The notes under the pieces were generated by a model. It did not search any database, was not told where the DNA came from, and saw nothing but the letters and a program-made list of their open reading frames with translations. From assembly GCF_003096195.1 (NCBI RefSeq), contig NZ_CP023004.1, positions 2,708,501-2,772,500 of the forward strand: a stretch of DNA of 64,000 bases. The letters are read 5' to 3'. The position numbers and the translations under genes are program-made. Of this stretch, positions 25,987 to 34,132 are shown in pieces; position 1 is the first letter of the stretch, and the number at the start of each line of letters is the position of its first letter. The stretch comes from Ereboglobus luteus. GTDB lineage: Bacteria > Verrucomicrobiota > Verrucomicrobiia > Opitutales > Opitutaceae.

Positions 25987-28662
25987 TCATTTCATTTTGT
26001 TGAGGGTTGAAAAAGTCAGGCCATCGACAGACTTCTTCGACGGGAATATGAAGCTCGCGAGGTAGCCGGCCACGAAGCAGGAGATCAGCCCCGTCGCGGC
26101 ATAGAGGAAAAAGTGCGCGTTGGTTTTGCTTTGCACGAAGTAGAGCACGAGCGCGCTGGCGAGCACGCCGATGACGGCGCTCGTGCCGCTTGCGCGTTTT
26201 GTGAAAATGCCGAGCGCAAACAGGCCGGCCAGGCCGCTTGCCGTGAGCCCGAGGATGCTGTTGTATGTGTCCCAAAGCGAAACGTGCCTGAGCTGCGCGA
26301 GCACGAGCGCGGCGACCGTGGCGAACACGCCGACGACGGCTGTCAGAATGCGCGCGAGGCGAAGCCCGGCGGCGCCATCGGCTTTTCCGCCGAAGCGCGT
26401 GTAGAAGTCCGTCATGCCCGCGGTGACAACGCTGTTCAGGCTGCCGGAAACCGTTGACTGCGCCGCCGCAAAAACGCCCGCGATGACAAGCCCCGCGACG
26501 CCGACGGGCAGGTTCTGCACTATATACACGGGGAAAATGGAATCCGTGGCCTGCGCGGGATCGAGCTGCGCGGGATTATTTTTATAATATACAAACAACG
26601 CCGTGCCGATTCCGAAAAACAGGACGCTCGCCGGCACCGCCAGGATGGCGTTGAGCCAGATGGAGCGCGCGGCTTTCTTTTCGTCGGGCGTGGTCATGTA
26701 GCGCTGCACGACGGCTTGGTCGCTGGTGTAGGGCACGAGACACACGAATATATTTCCCAGGAAAATAACCCAGAACGCGTTCGCCGTCGCCGATGGGCTC
26801 AGCGTCCAATTGAACATGTGGAATTTATTGCTTTCCGTGGCGGTCTTGAAAAAGCCGAAAATGCCGCCGTCGGTGCCGCCGATAATGAGCACAAGGCTCA
26901 AAAATGCCGCGCCAAGAAGCACCAGGGTTTGCACGACATCGGTCCAGATGACGGCCTCCATGCCGCCCATCACCGTGTAAACAACACAGAGGACTCCCAT
27001 GAGCAGGATGCATGTCGTGACATCAAGGTCGCACACGGCGGAAAGCGCGAGCGCGGGGAGAAGCAGCACAACCGCCTGCCTGCCCAGTTGGAATAATATA
27101 AACGCTGCGCTGCCATACAGGCGCACGGGCAGGTTGAATCGTTTTTCGAGGTATTCGTAGGCGGAGGTCACGTTGAGCCGCCTGTAAAACGGAAGATAGA
27201 CCGCGATGATAATCGGGGCGACGATCAACACCGGGAGTTGCGCCCAAAAGAATGTCCAGTCGGTGGCGTATGCTTTTGCCGGGATTGCCATGAATGTCAG
27301 CGAGCTGAGCATCGTCGCGTAAATGGCGATGCCGGCGGCCCACCACGGAATGCGCCCGCCGGCGCGGAAATAGTCGTTGGTGGTTTTGTTGCGCCGCGAG
27401 CAATACCAGCCAATGAGCACCATGCTAGCGAGATAACCGACAATTATAGCATAGTTTATCCAGCCGAAGCTTGCCTTGTGCCCGACGATCGTCGCCTTCC
27501 AGACATTGGGGGCTCGGATGCCCGGCTCGCTTTCGCCGCTGGTGATGACGAAGCCGCCGCCCCAGGGTGTCATGCTTGTCGTGACCACCGAAAACGGCGC
27601 CTCTCCCATCGTTACCCAAGTGTCGGTGATGGTGTGATAGGCGAGCACGCGGCGCGGAAACCCCTTGTGCTCGGGCGACCTGATGCCCCATTGCGAACCG
27701 TCGTCGCCGCCGACCAGCAGCAAATGCGTTTGCCCGGCGGCAATTGCCTGTGGCGGCGCGGCCGCCACGTTATTCGGCAGGGCGGCGAGTTGTTTCCATC
27801 CGCGCTCGGGATGAAACGACCACGCATCGGTGAGCCACTTCCGCTTGGTTTGCGAACCGTCGGGACGCGCGCCGCCGAACAGGTAAAAGGTGTCGCCCAC
27901 CGCGCCCGCAGTGGCGAGAAAACGTCCGCCGTCCGGGCACGCAGGCAGCGTTTCCCATCCCACGCCGGTGTTGTCCAGGTTGAGCCTGTAAAAGACATTT
28001 TCGGCTTCATTGGCCGCGGGTGTTTCCAGGCCGCCCGCCACATAGACATGATTTTTTATGATGGCGCCCGTGAGCATGGCGAGCGGCTTGGGCAGGCCGG
28101 GCAGTGGTGTGAATTTTAAGCCGCCGGACGACGCGCGCGCGACGTGCAGCACTGTCGCGAAGTTTTGTTTCGCATCGCCGCCGCCGATCATCAGGAAGCC
28201 GTCTTTCCACGGCAGCGACAAACCGTAGCCCGACGGCTGCGGCAGCCGGCCTTCCTCGCGCCATTGCGCCCCGCCGGCTTCAAGCACGAAGACCTTGTCA
28301 TACCAAGTTTTTGTCCCGCCTTCCCACGGGCGTTTGTCGGGAAAATTCGCGCCGCCGGCGGCGACGAGCGCCCCGCCGCATACGCCCGAGAACGCGCCCG
28401 CGAAACCTTCCTTGTCGGGAAGCGGCGGGAGCTGCTCCCATTTGATGGCGCCGGGCATGTCCGGCGTGTGCGATTTTGTGACCTCGTTTGTGACGTTGGC
28501 CGAATTCCGCTGGCGGGTGATGGAGACCGCGTCGCCCTCGCGCTTGCCGGTCAACTCCTGCCCATGCAACGCGGAGCTGGCGAGCACGCCGAGGACCAAC
28601 ATGGCCAGCGCGGAAACAAAACGAATGTTTGATGATTGCTGGCAACGAAAGGGTGTTTTCAT
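25987..28662 (-). CDS. N-acetylneuraminate mutarotase (NanM-like Kelch) fused to a sodium/solute symporter
   Basis: 891 residues. After a signal segment (residues ~15-35), residues ~50-385 are Kelch repeats of the cyclically permuted NanM-like mutarotase type (GVCGGALVAAGGANFPD, HVYVAGGLETPA, TFYLFGGARPDGS). These enzymes convert alpha- to beta-sialic acid. From ~395 to 890 follows a complete sodium:solute symporter with about 13 membrane segments, starting INYAIIVGYLASMVLIGWYC and containing the SSS features NDYFRAGGRIPWW and GGMEAVIWTDVVQ. A fused mutarotase would deliver the right anomer at the membrane. The gene is second in the minus-strand catabolic operon behind the GntR regulator. The substrate is inferred from the Kelch part and from the sialidase, lyase and epimerase neighbours. 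Confidence 0.88.
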   Translation of the reverse strand: MKTPFRCQQSSNIRFVSALAMLVLGVLASSALHGQELTGKREGDAVSITRQRNSANVTNEVTKSHTPDMPGAIKWEQLPPLPDKEGFAGAFSGVCGGALVAAGGANFPDKRPWEGGTKTWYDKVFVLEAGGAQWREEGRLPQPSGYGLSLPWKDGFLMIGGGDAKQNFATVLHVARASSGGLKFTPLPGLPKPLAMLTGAIIKNHVYVAGGLETPAANEAENVFYRLNLDNTGVGWETLPACPDGGRFLATAGAVGDTFYLFGGARPDGSQTKRKWLTDAWSFHPERGWKQLAALPNNVAAAPPQAIAAGQTHLLLVGGDDGSQWGIRSPEHKGFPRRVLAYHTITDTWVTMGEAPFSVVTTSMTPWGGGFVITSGESEPGIRAPNVWKATIVGHKASFGWINYAIIVGYLASMVLIGWYCSRRNKTTNDYFRAGGRIPWWAAGIAIYATMLSSLTFMAIPAKAYATDWTFFWAQLPVLIVAPIIIAVYLPFYRRLNVTSAYEYLEKRFNLPVRLYGSAAFILFQLGRQAVVLLLPALALSAVCDLDVTTCILLMGVLCVVYTVMGGMEAVIWTDVVQTLVLLGAAFLSLVLIIGGTDGGIFGFFKTATESNKFHMFNWTLSPSATANAFWVIFLGNIFVCLVPYTSDQAVVQRYMTTPDEKKAARSIWLNAILAVPASVLFFGIGTALFVYYKNNPAQLDPAQATDSIFPVYIVQNLPVGVAGLVIAGVFAAAQSTVSGSLNSVVTAGMTDFYTRFGGKADGAAGLRLARILTAVVGVFATVAALVLAQLRHVSLWDTYNSILGLTASGLAGLFALGIFTKRASGTSAVIGVLASALVLYFVQSKTNAHFFLYAATGLISCFVAGYLASFIFPSKKSVDGLTFSTLNKMK

Positions 28663-28764
28663 GGAAAACGCGGGTGTTTGGGCATGGATTTAGAGGAAAA
28701 AATGAACGATGTTGAACGATGGCGAAGGGTATTGGAGGAACTTCGAATGCGCGGAGCGGGTGCT

Positions 28765-29859
28765 TTATTTTTTCACTGACAGAGACAACACCGAAGCGCC
28801 TTCCGTGAATTCCGGCATGAGATAGTGGACGCGGACAGCGAGCTGTCCGCCGCTGAGCGCGGGCGTGATGGCACCCAACAGCGCGCGGGCGAACAAGCGC
28901 ATGTTGGCGGCGTAGCATGACGGTCGCGGCAGCATGTAATGATAACAAGACTCGCCGTCGCGGGAGATCACCGACACGTCCCGAGGCACGTCGAGGCCAA
29001 GTTTGGCGAGACAACTGGCGACCGTGAGGTAGTCAAAAGGATCGGCGACAAGAAGCGCGGTGGGAGGCGTCTTTTGCGTCATCAACTGGCGCACTGTCTC
29101 CGCGACGCCCTCAACCGTGGAGTTGTGATGACGAATAACTGGCGAGGCGTTTTCGACGGCAGTGCGTGCAAACGCCTCCTCAAAACCGGCCTCGCTGAGA
29201 ATATCGCCCGCCCTCCGCGAGCGCTTGATGAGTAGCGTGATTCGCCGGTGTCCGCGACGCAGGAGCATGTCGGCCGCGTGGCGGCATGCCGCGCGGTAAT
29301 CCAAATCGCAGCAAGGCAGGTCGATTCCCACATACGTCGAGCCGGCCACGACGCACGGGATGGCGTTTTTTTGAAACCACGCTTGCACGGCCTCGCTTGA
29401 CAGGAGCAATATCCAGCACGAGTGAGGATTCTGTTGAGCGAGTTTTTTGAGCGCGCGCGCCGGGTTGGCCCGCGCATAGGCGCGTCCGTCGACCATGTGC
29501 AGTCGGCTGCCCCGCGCGTCCAGCATTACGCGGAGCTGGTCGATCCAGAAAATATGCGTCGGCAGGAGTTGGTGGAATTCGCCGCACACCAGCAAACCGA
29601 CATTGCTGCCGGGAATGGCGGCCTTGCCCCGCCCGCGGCGTCGGGCGATTTTGTTGCCCACGCCCTTTTCGGTGGCAATGACGCCGTCCTTGCGCAACTG
29701 CGCCAGCGCGGCGCGCACCGTGTAACGGCTGACCTGGAGCGTCTCGCCGAGCTCGCGCTCGCCGGGTAGCCACTCAGTCCATGCGCCCTGGGCAATCTGC
29801 TTGCGCAGGATTGTCGCGGTTTGTAGCTCCAGCGAGTTTCTTTGCGGAGGGGTGATCAT
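28765..29859 (-). CDS. GntR-type regulator with LacI-like sensor domain
   Basis: 364 residues from ATG 29859 (a GTG start at 29907 would add 16). Residues ~10-75 are a GntR winged helix: ATILRKQIAQGAWTEWLPGE, then RELGETLQVSRYTVRAALAQL. The C-terminal ~270 residues form a periplasmic-binding-protein-like ligand domain as in LacI (VGLLVCGEFHQLLP, CCDLDYRAACRHAADMLLRRGH, TALLVADPFDYLTVASCLAKLG, VSVISRDGE). This domain pair is that of the AraR/GntR-LacI type. It is divergent from the lyase gene, with a 39-bp palindrome between them, so it very probably represses both directions until a sialic-acid-derived ligand binds. Confidence 0.85.
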   Translation of the reverse strand: MITPPQRNSLELQTATILRKQIAQGAWTEWLPGERELGETLQVSRYTVRAALAQLRKDGVIATEKGVGNKIARRRGRGKAAIPGSNVGLLVCGEFHQLLPTHIFWIDQLRVMLDARGSRLHMVDGRAYARANPARALKKLAQQNPHSCWILLLSSEAVQAWFQKNAIPCVVAGSTYVGIDLPCCDLDYRAACRHAADMLLRRGHRRITLLIKRSRRAGDILSEAGFEEAFARTAVENASPVIRHHNSTVEGVAETVRQLMTQKTPPTALLVADPFDYLTVASCLAKLGLDVPRDVSVISRDGESCYHYMLPRPSCYAANMRLFARALLGAITPALSGGQLAVRVHYLMPEFTEGASVLSLSVKK

Positions 29860-29924
29860 GGGGAGGGGGCGGGTTGGTTGAATTGAATGCACGGTATGCT
29901 CCGGCACGGCGCGTGGTTTTCAAA

Positions 29925-29963
29925 ATAAATCTTCCGGTATGGTTACCATACCGGAAGATTTAT
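29925..29963. promoter_or_regulatory. Perfect 39-bp palindromic operator
   Basis: Arms 29925-29943 and 29945-29963 (19 nt each, core CCGGTATGGT-ACCATACCGG) surround a single T. It lies between the divergent GntR regulator and lyase genes, and another GGTATG occurs at 29893-29898. E. coli NanR, also a GntR protein, recognises GGTATA repeats, which makes the GGTATG core suggestive. Confidence 0.8.
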
Positions 29964-30031
29964 CTTCAGGCAAGGCGGATTGTCGTTGAGCTTCGAGCCG
30001 CACTCATCACCTCCTCATCGCCCAAGAACCC

Positions 30032-30988
30032 ATGAATAAAGTTTCGGAAAAAAACGCGGACGACGCTCCCGCCCCCTTTCAATTGCGCGGCTTGATTGCC
30101 GCGCTCTTCACGCCTTTCCAGAATGACGGGACGATCAACCTGCCGGCGGTCAAACCGGTGGTGGACCGCGTCATCGCGCAAGGGGCCTCCGGGCTTTACA
30201 TACTAGGCAGCACAGGCGAGGGTCCCTTGCTGACCACCGCCGAGCGCGAGACAGTCGCGGAGACGGTGGTGGCCGCAACAGGCAGGCGCGTGCCGGTGAT
30301 CGTGCAAGTCGGCCACGCCAGCCTCGTGGAAGCGCGCGGACTCGTCGCCCACGCGCAACGCATTGGCGCGGACGCGGTTTCCGCCACGCCGCCAAATTAC
30401 TTCAAACCCGACACGCTGGAATCGCTCGTTGATTGTGTGGCCGAAATCGCGGGCGGCGCACCCGCGCTTCCGTTCTATTATTACAACCTGCCCAGCCACA
30501 CCGGAGTGCGCTTCGACATGGTGGAGTTTTTGCGGCTCGGCGGAGCGCGCGTCCCGAGCCTGCGCGGCATCAAGTTTTCCGACCCGATGCTGCACGAATT
30601 GCAAGCGTGCCTGCGTTTCGAAAACGGACGCCATGACATCGTGTTCGGCGTCGACGAGATGCTTCTGGGCGCGGCCGCGACCGGCGTCGGCGGCGCGGTT
30701 GGATCCACTTATAACTTCGCCGCGCCGGTTTACCGGCGCGTGATCGACGCCTTCGCGCGCGGTGACATGGACGAGGCGCGCGAATGGCAGTTCCGTGCCG
30801 CGGAAATGGTGCGGGTGATAATCGACACGGCCGGACGCGGCGGATTGAAGGCGGTTATGGCGCTCATCGGCGCCGATTGCGGTCCGAGCCGCGCACCCAC
30901 GGCAACATGTTCGCCGGAGTGTCGCGAGCTGTTGCGGCAGCGTCTTCAGGAACTCGGCTTTTTCGAGTGGATTAAAAACACACCATGA
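30032..30988 (+). CDS. nanA: N-acetylneuraminate lyase (DHDPS/NAL family)
   Basis: A cytoplasmic aldolase splitting N-acetylneuraminate into pyruvate and N-acetylmannosamine. 318 residues, TIM barrel. Motifs: LYILGSTGEGPLLTTAER (the carboxylate-binding GSTGEG), the catalytic tyrosine in FYYYNLPSHTG, and the Schiff-base lysine in LRGIKFSDP. FGVDEMLLGAAATGVGGAVG is the usual family stretch near the active site. Family members overlap in specificity, but the sialidase, mutarotase-transporter and epimerase genes next door make sialic acid the likely substrate. Transcription should start at or near the palindromic operator. The stop codon overlaps the next gene by ATGA. Confidence 0.88.
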   Translation: MNKVSEKNADDAPAPFQLRGLIAALFTPFQNDGTINLPAVKPVVDRVIAQGASGLYILGSTGEGPLLTTAERETVAETVVAATGRRVPVIVQVGHASLVEARGLVAHAQRIGADAVSATPPNYFKPDTLESLVDCVAEIAGGAPALPFYYYNLPSHTGVRFDMVEFLRLGGARVPSLRGIKFSDPMLHELQACLRFENGRHDIVFGVDEMLLGAAATGVGGAVGSTYNFAAPVYRRVIDAFARGDMDEAREWQFRAAEMVRVIIDTAGRGGLKAVMALIGADCGPSRAPTATCSPECRELLRQRLQELGFFEWIKNTP

Positions 30989-32202
30989 AATTGACACGGG
31001 AACGGCTGGCCGGCTTGCGACAAATCTACCGCGACGAACTCCTGGAGCGCACGATTCCGTTTTGGTTGCGCCACGGGATTGACTGCGAGCACGGCGGAAT
31101 GCTCACGGGGCTGGCTCGCGACGGCACGGTCATCGACACCGACAAGGCGCTCTGGCTGCAAGGCCGCGCGGTCTGGATGTTTTCAACCTTGTGCAACACC
31201 ATCCGGCGCGACGACGCCTGGCTGGAGGCCGCGCGCAGTTGCATCGGTTTCATCCGCGCGCACGGGCGCGGCCCCGGCGGCAAACTCTATTTTCAAGTCA
31301 CGCGCGAGGGCGCCCCGCTGCGCATGAGGCGATATTTTTTCAGCGAATGTTTCGCCGCGATGGGCGCGGCGGCCTACGCAAAAGCCTCCGGCGAGCATTG
31401 CGCGGCGGAGGAGACGCTGGGGTATTTTTCCCGTTACATCGAGGGAATGATAATGCCTGACGGCGTCGCTCCGAAAGTGGATGCGGAGACGCGTCCCTCG
31501 CAAGGGCTGGCTGCGCAAATGATGCTCATCGTCATCGCGCAGGAAGTCCGCGCCGCGCTTGGCGATGTTGCGGTTGCCGGCGAAACGTGTTCGTCGTGGG
31601 TTGACCGCGCGGTGGAAACCATCGCGCGCGATTTCTACAAACCGGAGCATGGCGCCCTGCTTGAAACCGTCGCGCCGGACGGTTCGGTGATCGATCATTT
31701 CGACGGACGCACGCTGAACCCCGGGCACGCCATCGAATGCGCGTGGTTTATTTTGCGCGAAGCGAAGGAGCGGGGCGGCGACACGCGCTTGCGTCAACTC
31801 GGTCTCGCGATCCTCGACTGCATGTGGGCGCGCGGCTGGGACGCGGAGCACGGCGGTTTGTTTTCCTTCACCGACCTGCGAGAATTGCCCGTGCAGGAAT
31901 ACACTGCGGAGATGAAATTTTGGTGGCCGCACAACGAGGCCGAGATCGCCACCTTGCTCGCGTGGCAACTCACGCGGGAGCCGAAATACGCGGAATGGTT
32001 TGAGCGTGTGCGCGCGTGGTCGCGGCGAGTGTTCGCCGATCCGGAGTTTGGCGAGTGGTTCGGCTACGCGCATCGCGACGGCGCCATCGCGACACGCCTG
32101 AAGGGCAACATGTGGAAGGGGCCGTTCCATGTCCCGCGCATGATGCACCGTTGCGGTCAAATCGTGGACGAGCTCTTGAGCGAAACAGCAAAAACTCAAT
32201 GA
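30985..32202 (+). CDS. N-acylglucosamine 2-epimerase (AGE/RnBP family)
   Basis: 405 residues, an (alpha/alpha)6 barrel enzyme interconverting N-acetylmannosamine and N-acetylglucosamine without the phosphorylated intermediate used by NanK/NanE. Family marks: FWLRHGIDCEHGGMLTGLA at the N-terminus, KALWLQGRAVWMFSTL, NPGHAIECAWFILREA and KFWWPHNEAEIA, which carry the conserved His/Arg/Glu active-site residues. It is translationally coupled to nanA. With the lyase it takes sialic acid to GlcNAc; a GlcNAc kinase and later steps must be elsewhere. It is the last gene of the plus-strand catabolic operon. Confidence 0.9.
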   Translation: MKLTRERLAGLRQIYRDELLERTIPFWLRHGIDCEHGGMLTGLARDGTVIDTDKALWLQGRAVWMFSTLCNTIRRDDAWLEAARSCIGFIRAHGRGPGGKLYFQVTREGAPLRMRRYFFSECFAAMGAAAYAKASGEHCAAEETLGYFSRYIEGMIMPDGVAPKVDAETRPSQGLAAQMMLIVIAQEVRAALGDVAVAGETCSSWVDRAVETIARDFYKPEHGALLETVAPDGSVIDHFDGRTLNPGHAIECAWFILREAKERGGDTRLRQLGLAILDCMWARGWDAEHGGLFSFTDLRELPVQEYTAEMKFWWPHNEAEIATLLAWQLTREPKYAEWFERVRAWSRRVFADPEFGEWFGYAHRDGAIATRLKGNMWKGPFHVPRMMHRCGQIVDELLSETAKTQ

Positions 32203-32348
32203 CACCCTGCCTCGGCATCAAAGCCGCCTCATGCAAAAAAACATGATTGGCATTGGTATTTTTTAAAAATCCATACCTCTAATATATTAACTTGTGATAA
32301 TAGTCACAGGAAGGAGGCGCGTGTCCATGTCGATATATATGGCATTTT

Positions 32349-32376
32349 TATACAAACACAAAATGTTTTTATACAA
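32349..32376 (+). promoter_or_regulatory. Paired TATACAA direct repeat, copy 2
   Basis: TATACAA at 32349-32355 and 32370-32376, again 21 nt apart, 56 nt before the AraC-type gene. If that protein binds here it controls its own synthesis. Between 32203 and 32348 I see only AT-rich non-coding sequence. Confidence 0.6.
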
Positions 32377-32432
32377 TAAAGAATTATATTTTTCGACATA
32401 TAATCGGCGTGCTCAGAACACCCCCTGCACCC

Positions 32433-33371
32433 ATGCCGAGCGCCGCCAATTATACCTTCATACCCGAATATGACGACGGGGATAAACTTACTCATGTTGA
32501 GGGTGATGATGTAAGCATTTGGTATGGAGCGCCTGAACCGCATTTTCGCGGAGAGCACAGCCATGAACGCCATCAAGTGATCATTATGCCGGAATCCCAA
32601 TCCAAAGCCGAACTATTTTGGCGCGAAACCAGCAAGGCGGCCAGATCTCAGTGGCTTACCGGCAGTATGATGTGCTTTATCGGGAAAGGTATTCCCCATG
32701 CCATGCGCTGGGAAGCCCAGGCTCCGTTGATTTGTCTTTGTGTAACGGAAAACTATCCCCGGCATTTCTCTCAAAATTTAAAACGACATGGCGTGTTTAT
32801 TCACCCGTGGGGAAAATTTATCAGCGAGGACGCGTTGATGCGCGGATTGATTGAGCGCATCTGTGACTTGATCCGATCTCCGATCTGTTCGATTCCCAAT
32901 TATTTCGCAGGATTGGGAACATCTCTGGCAGTCCAACTGTTGAACAATCCAAAGTTTTGCCAGCCCGCAACCACAACAGAAGATGGTCTCGCACCATATC
33001 AGCTTAAAAAAGTATTGGATTATATTCAGGCGCATTTGAGCGAACCAATTATGGTGGAGACCTTGGCCGGGGAGGTCCGATTGAGCAAAGGATACTTCAC
33101 CCGCCTCTTCACAGCATCCACAGGACTGACGCCTCACCGTTATATAGTGGAGGAGAGGCTCAAAAGCGCAAAGGAGCTATTGCATCAAGGAACGATGAAA
33201 ACCGCTGCAATCGCGGCGGAAACAGGGTTTCATGATCAAAGCCATCTTTCGCGCAGCATGCATCGTCAGATAACAAGGGGGATCGCTGCACATAGCACGA
33301 ATATACAAACAGAGGGCACAAATATACAATCCAAGTCGGAAGAAACAGGGCAACATGGCGGCACACTTTGA
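32433..33371 (+). CDS. AraC-family transcriptional regulator with unusual C-terminus
   Basis: 312 residues from ATG 32433 (GTG 32409 would add 8). The N-terminal half looks like a cupin ligand domain (FRGEHSHERHQVIIMPE, CFIGKGIPHAMRW). The C-terminal domain has both helix-turn-helices: EPIMVETLAGEVRLSKGYF, then TRLFTASTGLTPHRYI, and MKTAAIAAETGFHDQSHLSR. After HLSRSMHR the conserved AraC ending is lost and ~35 hydrophilic residues follow (QITRGIAAHSTNIQ...), encoded over the promoter region of the T4SS operon. The gene lies between two copies of a 21-bp-spaced direct repeat and near a third at the coupling-protein gene. It could regulate sialic-acid use, transfer, or both; the sites point to transfer. 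Confidence 0.82.
   Translation: MPSAANYTFIPEYDDGDKLTHVEGDDVSIWYGAPEPHFRGEHSHERHQVIIMPESQSKAELFWRETSKAARSQWLTGSMMCFIGKGIPHAMRWEAQAPLICLCVTENYPRHFSQNLKRHGVFIHPWGKFISEDALMRGLIERICDLIRSPICSIPNYFAGLGTSLAVQLLNNPKFCQPATTTEDGLAPYQLKKVLDYIQAHLSEPIMVETLAGEVRLSKGYFTRLFTASTGLTPHRYIVEERLKSAKELLHQGTMKTAAIAAETGFHDQSHLSRSMHRQITRGIAAHSTNIQTEGTNIQSKSEETGQHGGTL
33302..33329 (+). promoter_or_regulatory. Paired TATACAA direct repeat, copy 3
   Basis: TATACAA at 33302-33308 and 33323-33329, 21 nt apart, 86 nt before the first T4SS gene and inside the 3' end of the AraC-type gene. The word TATACAATCC recurs at copy 1. No transcription start was identified. Confidence 0.6.
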
Positions 33372-33415
33372 CCGGATTCCACGCAACGCGGGCCGGACAA
33401 AACAAAAATCCCGCC

Positions 33416-33748
33416 ATGAAAAAACTTCCCACGCTTATTATTATCGGAACCGCCATGCTCACGACGGCACATGCACACGCCGCACAAATCACGTTCACCG
33501 CCGTGATCGCGCAAATACCCACCCAGGTGAAAACCGGCTTCCAATACGGTCTCGGCATTCTCTTCATGGTCGGGTTCATCTGGGGCGTCATCAACATCTG
33601 GGGCGGAGCGGATCGGCTCAAGAAAGGCGACGCCGACGGCAAGATGGGCATTGTTTCCGGCATTATCATTGCCGGTGCCGCCGCGATCATGGCCGCGCTT
33701 TTCTATATATTCGGAATGAGTGGCGGCGCGCTCACGCCGCAATTCTAA
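33416..33748 (+). CDS. VirB2/TrbC-like pilin subunit
   Basis: 110 residues: signal peptide MKKLPTLIIIGTAMLTTAHAHA, then two hydrophobic segments (GLGILFMVGFIWGVINIW and IVSGIIIAGAAAIMAALFYIF) separated by a charged loop (ADRLKKGDADGK). This is the architecture of VirB2 pilins, which build the conjugative pilus. The first gene of the T4SS operon is the usual position for VirB2. The ATG at 33416 is chosen because it begins the signal peptide; an upstream in-frame ATG at 33368 would place 16 polar residues ahead of it. Confidence 0.8.
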   Translation: MKKLPTLIIIGTAMLTTAHAHAAQITFTAVIAQIPTQVKTGFQYGLGILFMVGFIWGVINIWGGADRLKKGDADGKMGIVSGIIIAGAAAIMAALFYIFGMSGGALTPQF

Positions 33749-33775
33749 CGAAAACCAATCGACACCGCTTTCACC

Positions 33776-34132
33776 ATGAGCGACACATTGCGCATCACCG
33801 ACACCAACAGCGCGAACGACTCGAAAGGTCGCGCGCTCGGCTTCGAGGGAAACGATTTTCTTTATGTCGTGATCGGCATCGTCGCGGCCATCGGCCTGTT
33901 CCTCGTTCTCTACGCAATGCTCGGCGTCGGACCGCTCACCGCGCTCGTCTTCACCGTGCCAGTCTGCATCGGTCCGTTCCTTTGGGTAGTGCTTTTCCGT
34001 CGCAACAAACCCGAGGGTTACGCCGGCGACTTCTTTGACGAACTGCTCAACCGCGAGGGCTGGAGCTATGCGCCGCACAGCCAGCCTTCACCCTCGCCCT
34101 TCAATTCCGTCCATGAAAACCGCCGCGCCTAA
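33776..34132 (+). CDS. VirB3-like inner-membrane protein
   Basis: 118 residues with a polar N-terminus, then two adjacent membrane segments (FLYVVIGIVAAIGLFLVLYAM and GPLTALVFTVPVCIGPFLWVVLF) and a cytoplasmic tail. Size, topology and position between the pilin and the VirB4 ATPase identify it as VirB3/TrbD-like, a small partner of VirB4 at the channel base. The 3' end overlaps the VirB4 start by 20 nt. Confidence 0.78.
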   Translation: MSDTLRITDTNSANDSKGRALGFEGNDFLYVVIGIVAAIGLFLVLYAMLGVGPLTALVFTVPVCIGPFLWVVLFRRNKPEGYAGDFFDELLNREGWSYAPHSQPSPSPFNSVHENRRA

